Shown in pieces: positions 59,109-64,000 of a DNA stretch of 64,000 bases. Made by a program: the position numbers and the translations under genes. This stretch comes from 54-19 sp038210655. Its GTDB lineage: Bacteria > Chloroflexota > Chloroflexia > Chloroheliales > Chloroheliaceae. Below the pieces are notes generated by a model. That model did no database searches and was not told where the DNA came from. It saw nothing but the letters and a program-made list of their open reading frames with translations. The stretch is taken from NCBI GenBank assembly GCA_038210655.1, contig JBBQWM010000030.1, positions 8,873 to 72,872 on the forward strand, read 5' to 3'. The stretch's first letter is position 1, and every line of letters begins with the position of its first letter.

Positions 59109-60005
59109 ATGATCGTTATCAAAAAGAAGCCTTTCTACAAAAGCGGACGGTTCCGCTTGATATTCTTTGGGGTAGTGGTAGCAAGCATAATATTTTATGC
59201 TGCCGCCTCGGTTTTTTTTGCCCTATATTATACCAGCGTTTTCGACCGGTCTCTGGGTTCCAAGACTCCTGCAACCTATGGACTGGCTTATGATGAAGTC
59301 AGCTTCCCATCGGCTACCGATGCCAGGCAGACGTTGCGGGGCTGGTGGATACCCAATCGCATGTCGAAAAAAGCCATAATTTTGGTTCACGAGCAGAACC
59401 AGACCCGCGCTCATCTGTTGCCTTTGAGCAAACCGCTCTGGGATAAAGGCTATAACGTGCTACTTTTTGATCTGAGTGGACATGGTCAATCGGAGGGCGA
59501 TTACCAGACTTTCGGCCTACGCGAACAATGGGATGTGGTAGGAGCGGCCAACTTTGTAAAAGACCTGGGGTTTAAGCCGACTTCGATAGGGGCTATCGGT
59601 TGGAGTATGGGAGCGCCGACCGCTATCATGGGCATGAGCCAGACCTATAACATAAATGCGGTCGTCAGCGACTCCGGCTATGCCAATCTGAGGCCCCTTC
59701 ATCACCGCGAATTTTTCTATCCCGGTATCTTGATCGCCAGCCGTCTTTTGCGCGGCTACGACCCGGAGCAAGTTCAACCTGGACAGGCGATCCGCAACCT
59801 GGGTATCCGGCACGTTTTTATCATTCACGGCGAACAGGACGATACGATCCCAATCAGCGAAGCCTATACCCTCAAAGAGCTAGGCGGCTCGAACGTCACC
59901 GATATGTGGATTATCCCGGACGGGCGGCACGTCAATGCCTTCGAGACGCGCCCGGTCGAATACTTGCGCCGCATCACTGCCTTCTTCGAGCGCGAACTCA
60001 ACTAA
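59109..60005 (+). CDS. Membrane-anchored alpha/beta hydrolase (COG1073-like)
   Basis: 298 residues from ATG 59109, five bases after CAGG; the longer start ATG 59034 overlaps a TATAAT sequence and lacks a ribosome site. A basic N-terminus and one membrane segment (LIFFGVVVASIIFYAAASVFFALYY) come first. The hydrolase has GWSMGAPT (nucleophile Ser near 176), HGEQDDTIP (acid) and GRHVNAF (His), with DLSGHGQS and HEQNQTRAH in the oxyanion region. COG1073-type hydrolases are esterases or dipeptidyl-like; the substrate is unknown. It stands alone. Confidence 0.88.
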   Translation: MIVIKKKPFYKSGRFRLIFFGVVVASIIFYAAASVFFALYYTSVFDRSLGSKTPATYGLAYDEVSFPSATDARQTLRGWWIPNRMSKKAIILVHEQNQTRAHLLPLSKPLWDKGYNVLLFDLSGHGQSEGDYQTFGLREQWDVVGAANFVKDLGFKPTSIGAIGWSMGAPTAIMGMSQTYNINAVVSDSGYANLRPLHHREFFYPGILIASRLLRGYDPEQVQPGQAIRNLGIRHVFIIHGEQDDTIPISEAYTLKELGGSNVTDMWIIPDGRHVNAFETRPVEYLRRITAFFERELN

Positions 60006-60207
60006 GCCATTCTCCCTCATAAACCCCACTTTATACGGTAACACAGGCCGTCACTACCCAAATGGTCTATTTTCTAGTGGGCTAACCTATGGTATACATA
60101 TATAAGGTGTAGAAGCATCTGCTTTTTGGAAGCTCTTTAATGACTTTTAAAATTTTATAGTGTAGATAGTGTAGAAAATCTGCTCGTTGCAGCACGGAGG
60201 CTTTCTG

Positions 60208-63200
60208 ATGAAAAATAACCCAGCCTCGCATGTCAATTTGCTCGCTTCGGAGACATCCTTTCGCAAAGTGTTAGCTATCGGCCTGGTGGTAATGGGCGTA
60301 GCGCTAGGGCTATTTGGCCCGGCCCTTTTCCAGGGTCGCTTGCCGGTCGCCCGTGCTGCCTGTTCCGGGCAGAACCTTTATTTGGGCAGCTATTATTTAC
60401 TGCCGGACGACGGTTCGCACCCCGACTTTGAACAGGTTTTGCAACAATTGGTCGATGTGCCGGGTCAGTTGCAACCCGCCTTGGTCAACGGCCTGCCCGT
60501 CCCGGTCAACCCTAACCCACCCTTGAGCGACGGAGCGCCGACCAATACCAGCATTCGTCAGTTTGACTGGTATACCCCGCAATACCAGATTTTTACCCGC
60601 ATGGACAATAACCCGTTGGCCTTCTCGAATAATGGTACGCCCGGCACGACCCCTTATTTCGGCCCTAGCACTCAGCCTGCCCCTAGCGCCGCGCTGCCTG
60701 CCAATAAAGACCTCTTTACGGTGCATTGGCACGCCAATTTGTTCGCGCCGCCCGGTGGCCTGACCATTCCTTACTCTTTTGCGCTGGACGATGCTGGATG
60801 GGTCTTTTTGGACGGACAACTTCAAATCGATCACGGCGGCATCCACCCTCCGGCGACTTTTACTGGCAATTTTGTAATCCCTGCCGGACAGCATACCGTC
60901 GATATTTTCTTTGCCGACCGCCACACGGTTGATGCTGTGACCAACTTTCAACTCGGCAACCTGGGAGCTTTGATCGATTGCGGTAGCCCGAACTTGAGTC
61001 TGGTCAAGTCGGTTCAGCCGCCCGGCATCGTCAATCCGGGCGACTATATTACCTATACCGTCCAGGTCTCGAATAGTGGCAACTATACCGCTACCAATAC
61101 GATTATCCGGGATACTACGCCTGCCAATACCGCTTTTGTCTCGGCCTCGCCTGCGCCGATTAGTGGCCCGCCGGTTGGTGGGAGCGGCGAGGTAGTTTGG
61201 AACGTCGGGACGCTCTTGCCAGGTCAGAGCAAAACGCTTACTTTTGTGGTGCGGGTCAACCCGAACACGCCTCCGGCGATTGCTATTTCTAATGCGGCGT
61301 TGGGAACTAGCAACGAGAGCGGCGGGGTAATCTTCCGCTCGAACGGGGTCAGCAATATTGTCAACGCAACAGCGGCCCTGGCGGTCAACAAGACCGCCAA
61401 TCCACCGGGCGGCTCGAATGTCAATATTGGTGACAATGTGACCTACTCGATCACGGTCAATAATTTTGGCAATGTGCCAACCGGGTCGGTCGTGGTGCAA
61501 GACCCGCTTCCGGCAGGCACCAGTTTTGTAGCGGCTAACCCTGCCGCCCAATCGGTCCAGAATAATCTGGTGCGCTGGGTGCTACCACCGATCCCGGCCA
61601 ACGGCAGCGTCACCCTGAGCCTGACGGTCAAGGTCATCAGCCGACCACCGAGCGGGGTAATGCAAAACCAAGCCAGTGCCTCGTCGAGCGGTCTGACGGC
61701 GGGTTCGCCGCTTGTCACCCATAATATTAATCAGGCTTCCGATACGGGCGTGAATAAGCTGGTACAGGGCGCGATTCCACCCTTCCCGGCCCCACCCGCC
61801 CCGATCCCGGTCGGGACGCTGATTACCTATCAATTGGTCGGTACCAACGCCGGGCCAAGTACGGCGGTGGGGGTCGTCATGACCGATACGCTCCCAACCG
61901 GGGTAAGCTTTGTAAGCAGCGTACCACCCGTTACCACTCAGGCGGCTAATTTGCTAACCTGGAATTTGGGCGACCTGACGGCGGGGCAGACTGTCAATAT
62001 TTTCTATACGGTGCAGGTCACGACTGCCGGGGTCAGTTTCTCGAATAGCGCCGGTATTCGGTCGAATACGCCCGAACTCAACCCCGGCAACAACACTGCC
62101 ACCGCCGATGTGCCGGGCGGAGCGGCCCCCGTCGATGTGCAGGTCGTCAAGAGTGGCCCGCCAACCGTCGCGCCCGGTCAGGTCTTTATCTACACCCTGA
62201 CCGTCTCGACCGTCAACGGTGGCGATAACATTGTGGTAACGGATACGCTCCAAACTGGGCTGACCCTGGTGCCGGATCAATCCAGCCCGCCGCCGATTGC
62301 CAACGGTCAGACCCTGACCTGGAACCTGGGGCATATGGACCCTGGCACAACCCGCATTATTTTGCTGGCGGTGCGGGCAACTGGTGTAACCTCCGGTACG
62401 AGCATCACCAACAGCGCCCAGGTTTCCGGCGGTACTGGCCCGACCCGTTCAGTCAACAACAGCAACAGCACCAACACCAATGTTGCCAACGGTGCGAATC
62501 TGTCGATCTCGAAGGCTGCCGTCACGACCGATTTTACCCCCGGTCAGCCGCTTGGTTTTGTTATTACGGTCAAAAATAATGCGCCAACCGCTTCGGGCGG
62601 CATGACCGTGACCGATACCCTGCTGCCCGGTATTACGCTTCAGACTTCGACCCCGCCGCTCAACGGTAGCCAGGTCAATCCGGATGGTTCGACCACCCTT
62701 TTCTGGCGTATTCTGACAGTGCCGGGCAATGGGCAGGCTCAGATTAACTTTACAGTGCTGATTCCGGCTAATTATAGCGGCCCGACCGTCTCTAATTCGG
62801 CTAGTCTCAATACCGATACGCCCAATCTTGACCCTACTATTACGACTGACCCGGTGGTGGTTCCGAAGCTTGGTCTGCTGGCTGATCTAGCCCTGACCAA
62901 AGACAGCCTTACGACCGCCCTCCGGCCCGGTCAGGCTTTTGCCTACACTATCACGGTCAAGAATAATGGTATTATCGAAGCCCGCGACGTGACGGTGCAG
63001 GATGCCTTGCCGACCGGCCTGACCTTCCTGTCGTCGCAACCGGCCCCCTCCGCTTCCAATCCACTGACCTGGAAATTGGGCAATCTGTCACCGGGCGGGC
63101 AGGCTTCGATCACGCTGCTGGTGCAACTCAGCCAGAATTTCACCGGCAACTCGATTAGTAACAGTGCGTCGGTGACAACTGTATCGGGCGATTCTAATCA

Positions 63201-63612
63201 GGGCAATAACACGGTGATTAAGTCGATCCCGATCAATGCGCCCCCGGCCAGCGCGACCCCCGCGATTACCCGTATCCCCAACCAACCAGTCGATACGCCC
63301 ACTCCCGGCCCGACCCGCACCCCTGTCCCGGCAGGAACAACTGCTGTAGCGGGGACGACTACCCCTGCCGCAACCTTAGTAGCGACCGCCACGATAACCG
63401 CTAGTGCAACCGCGACTGTCGTTGCAACCACCGCCGCTGCTATTACCGTTGCGACTGTTACCCCATCCGTTGCGGGGCCGGGCTTGCCAAATACCGGGCA
63501 GGCGGTGGTCGGGGCGGCTGGGGACGGTTTACCGCTTAGTTTAGTGCTGGGGCTACTGTTGATCGGGTTAGGGTTGTGGCTTTGGTTGCCCCGCCGACAA
63601 CGCAGGCCCTAA
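60208..63612 (+). CDS. Sortase-type cell-surface protein: fibro-slime domain and six DUF11 repeats, LPNTG anchor
   Basis: 1134 residues from ATG 60208 (CGGAGG 8 bases upstream). A signal segment (VLAIGLVVMGVALGLFGPALF) precedes a fibro-slime domain, residues about 55-260, with DDAGWVFLDGQLQIDHGGIHPP and VDIFFADRHT, the GxHx and FFAxRH pattern of that family. Six DUF11 repeats follow (e.g. PGDYITYTVQVSNSGNYTATNTIIRDTTPANTAF). A Thr/Ala/Pro stalk leads to LPNTG at 1093-1097, a membrane segment and basic tail RRQRRP, a complete sorting signal. It should be linked to the cell wall by a sortase, which is not encoded here. No terminator other than the palindrome just downstream. Confidence 0.92.
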   Translation: MKNNPASHVNLLASETSFRKVLAIGLVVMGVALGLFGPALFQGRLPVARAACSGQNLYLGSYYLLPDDGSHPDFEQVLQQLVDVPGQLQPALVNGLPVPVNPNPPLSDGAPTNTSIRQFDWYTPQYQIFTRMDNNPLAFSNNGTPGTTPYFGPSTQPAPSAALPANKDLFTVHWHANLFAPPGGLTIPYSFALDDAGWVFLDGQLQIDHGGIHPPATFTGNFVIPAGQHTVDIFFADRHTVDAVTNFQLGNLGALIDCGSPNLSLVKSVQPPGIVNPGDYITYTVQVSNSGNYTATNTIIRDTTPANTAFVSASPAPISGPPVGGSGEVVWNVGTLLPGQSKTLTFVVRVNPNTPPAIAISNAALGTSNESGGVIFRSNGVSNIVNATAALAVNKTANPPGGSNVNIGDNVTYSITVNNFGNVPTGSVVVQDPLPAGTSFVAANPAAQSVQNNLVRWVLPPIPANGSVTLSLTVKVISRPPSGVMQNQASASSSGLTAGSPLVTHNINQASDTGVNKLVQGAIPPFPAPPAPIPVGTLITYQLVGTNAGPSTAVGVVMTDTLPTGVSFVSSVPPVTTQAANLLTWNLGDLTAGQTVNIFYTVQVTTAGVSFSNSAGIRSNTPELNPGNNTATADVPGGAAPVDVQVVKSGPPTVAPGQVFIYTLTVSTVNGGDNIVVTDTLQTGLTLVPDQSSPPPIANGQTLTWNLGHMDPGTTRIILLAVRATGVTSGTSITNSAQVSGGTGPTRSVNNSNSTNTNVANGANLSISKAAVTTDFTPGQPLGFVITVKNNAPTASGGMTVTDTLLPGITLQTSTPPLNGSQVNPDGSTTLFWRILTVPGNGQAQINFTVLIPANYSGPTVSNSASLNTDTPNLDPTITTDPVVVPKLGLLADLALTKDSLTTALRPGQAFAYTITVKNNGIIEARDVTVQDALPTGLTFLSSQPAPSASNPLTWKLGNLSPGGQASITLLVQLSQNFTGNSISNSASVTTVSGDSNQGNNTVIKSIPINAPPASATPAITRIPNQPVDTPTPGPTRTPVPAGTTAVAGTTTPAATLVATATITASATATVVATTAAAITVATVTPSVAGPGLPNTGQAVVGAAGDGLPLSLVLGLLLIGLGLWLWLPRRQRRP

Positions 63613-63630
63613 GTACTCCGAGTAACCTAC

Positions 63631-63681
63631 TTGGCTATATCTGAGAAAATTCCCGTCGGGAATTTTCTCAGATATAGCCAA
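63631..63681. terminator. 25-bp perfect palindrome after the LPNTG gene
   Basis: 63631-63655 is exactly inverted at 63657-63681 around one central base; the core is AATTCCCG-T-CGGGAATT. No U-run follows, so it may be a site or a rho-independent-like 3' stabiliser rather than a standard terminator. Confidence 0.6.
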
Positions 63682-63862
63682 ATTCGGGATTCTATAAACC
63701 ACTTTCAAAATTAGTCTAAGATTAGAGTATCCTCGCTGCTACATCCACCGTATCTTTTTGCAGAACACGTACTTCGCCCATGATAAACCAATTCATCCGA
63801 AGGTAGCAAGCCTCCTTTAGCGCAACCTTTTAGTCAGGCGCTAAAAGTGGGCCGATGCTCTT

Positions 63863-63999
63863 ATACCAAGTCCTGCTAAGTAGTAAACTCATGTCACCCT
63901 GAACGAAGTGAAGGGTCTGGGTTCGTGGGCTAGAGCCAGGTACAGGAAAAAGATTCTTCACTTCGTTCAGAATGACATCTACCTAACCGGACTTGGTAT
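63863..63999. repeat. Nested fold-back at the window end
   Basis: Outer arms ATACCAAGTCC (63863-63873) and GGACTTGGTAT (63989-63999). Inside is a complete TGTCACCCTGAACGAAGTGA-type element (63891-63978) whose ends ATGTCACCCTGAA and TTCAGAATGACAT are imperfect inverses. It looks like one mobile element inside another. The remainder of 63613-64000 has no gene. Confidence 0.7.
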
Positions 64000-64000
64000 T

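Noticed and set aside
60397..61551. 384-codon antisense open frame within the LPNTG gene
   Set aside because: Arg/Asp-rich product of reading the opposite strand of a Gly/Asn/Thr-rich repeat gene; no start signal.

Overview
The window reads as ordinary chromosome of a Chloroflexota-type bacterium, probably a soil or freshwater lineage. This is inferred from content, since there is no rRNA or tRNA to place it. The support is monoderm-style lipoproteins with lipobox cysteines and long Thr/Ala/Pro spacers, an LPNTG sortase-type surface protein, DUF2252, an actinobacterial-type inositol phosphate synthase, a large Ser/Thr kinase-ATPase-TPR regulator and many beta-propeller secreted proteins. About 38 protein genes are supported, mostly short transcription units on both strands. 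No CRISPR array, prophage, intact insertion sequence or RNA gene was found.

Layout. 1-7.2 kb: VOC protein, AlaX-type tRNA editing protein, class I aminotransferase, lipoprotein, an overlapping ATPase/TOPRIM gene pair that looks like a split OLD/PARIS-type defence module, then prfB with its programmed +1 frameshift. 7.3-14.5 kb: dihaem cytochrome c, ino1, dnaK with a CIRCE-like operator, a membrane protein, and PadR and MarR regulators. 15-29 kb: kinase-ATPase-TPR regulator, a 2456-residue secreted protein (FG-GAP propeller, beta-helix, TSGYL repeats, C25-like protease, RCC1 propeller), DUF4406 protein, PD40 lipoprotein, rpsO. 29.4-38.7 kb: AceE-like TPP enzyme, a NarL-type two-component system, a protein with the N-terminal motif seen in eCIS/DUF4157 cargo proteins, and a hydrolase. 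38.8-43.5 kb: a PQQ-like propeller protein and a 14-repeat WD40 lipoprotein. 44.2-47 kb: gentisate ring cleavage (gtdA, FAH hydrolase, flavin reductase). 47-54 kb: DUF2252, LysM lipoprotein, metallophosphoesterase, a 53-codon orphan gene with its own ribosome site and terminator, and a RecQ helicase with extra domains. 54-63.6 kb: secreted metalloprotease, serB, FAD oxidoreductase, hydrolase, LPNTG surface protein.

The intergenic DNA is the most distinctive part. It holds heptanucleotide tandem repeats of several unrelated sequences, often abutting stop codons or sitting just before ribosome sites (resembling cyanobacterial STRRs); three REP-like palindromes; and several fold-back or MITE-like families. 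No transposase is encoded here, so these would be moved by enzymes elsewhere.

The best candidates for something undescribed are: the ATPase/TOPRIM pair (3528-5590); a conserved C-terminal domain shared by two otherwise unrelated secreted proteins (genes at 38862 and 54256); the TSGYL-repeat C25-like protein; the eCIS-cargo-like protein at 35827; the 53-codon gene at 50511; and the heptamer repeat system. All functional statements come from reading motifs; no database search was run.
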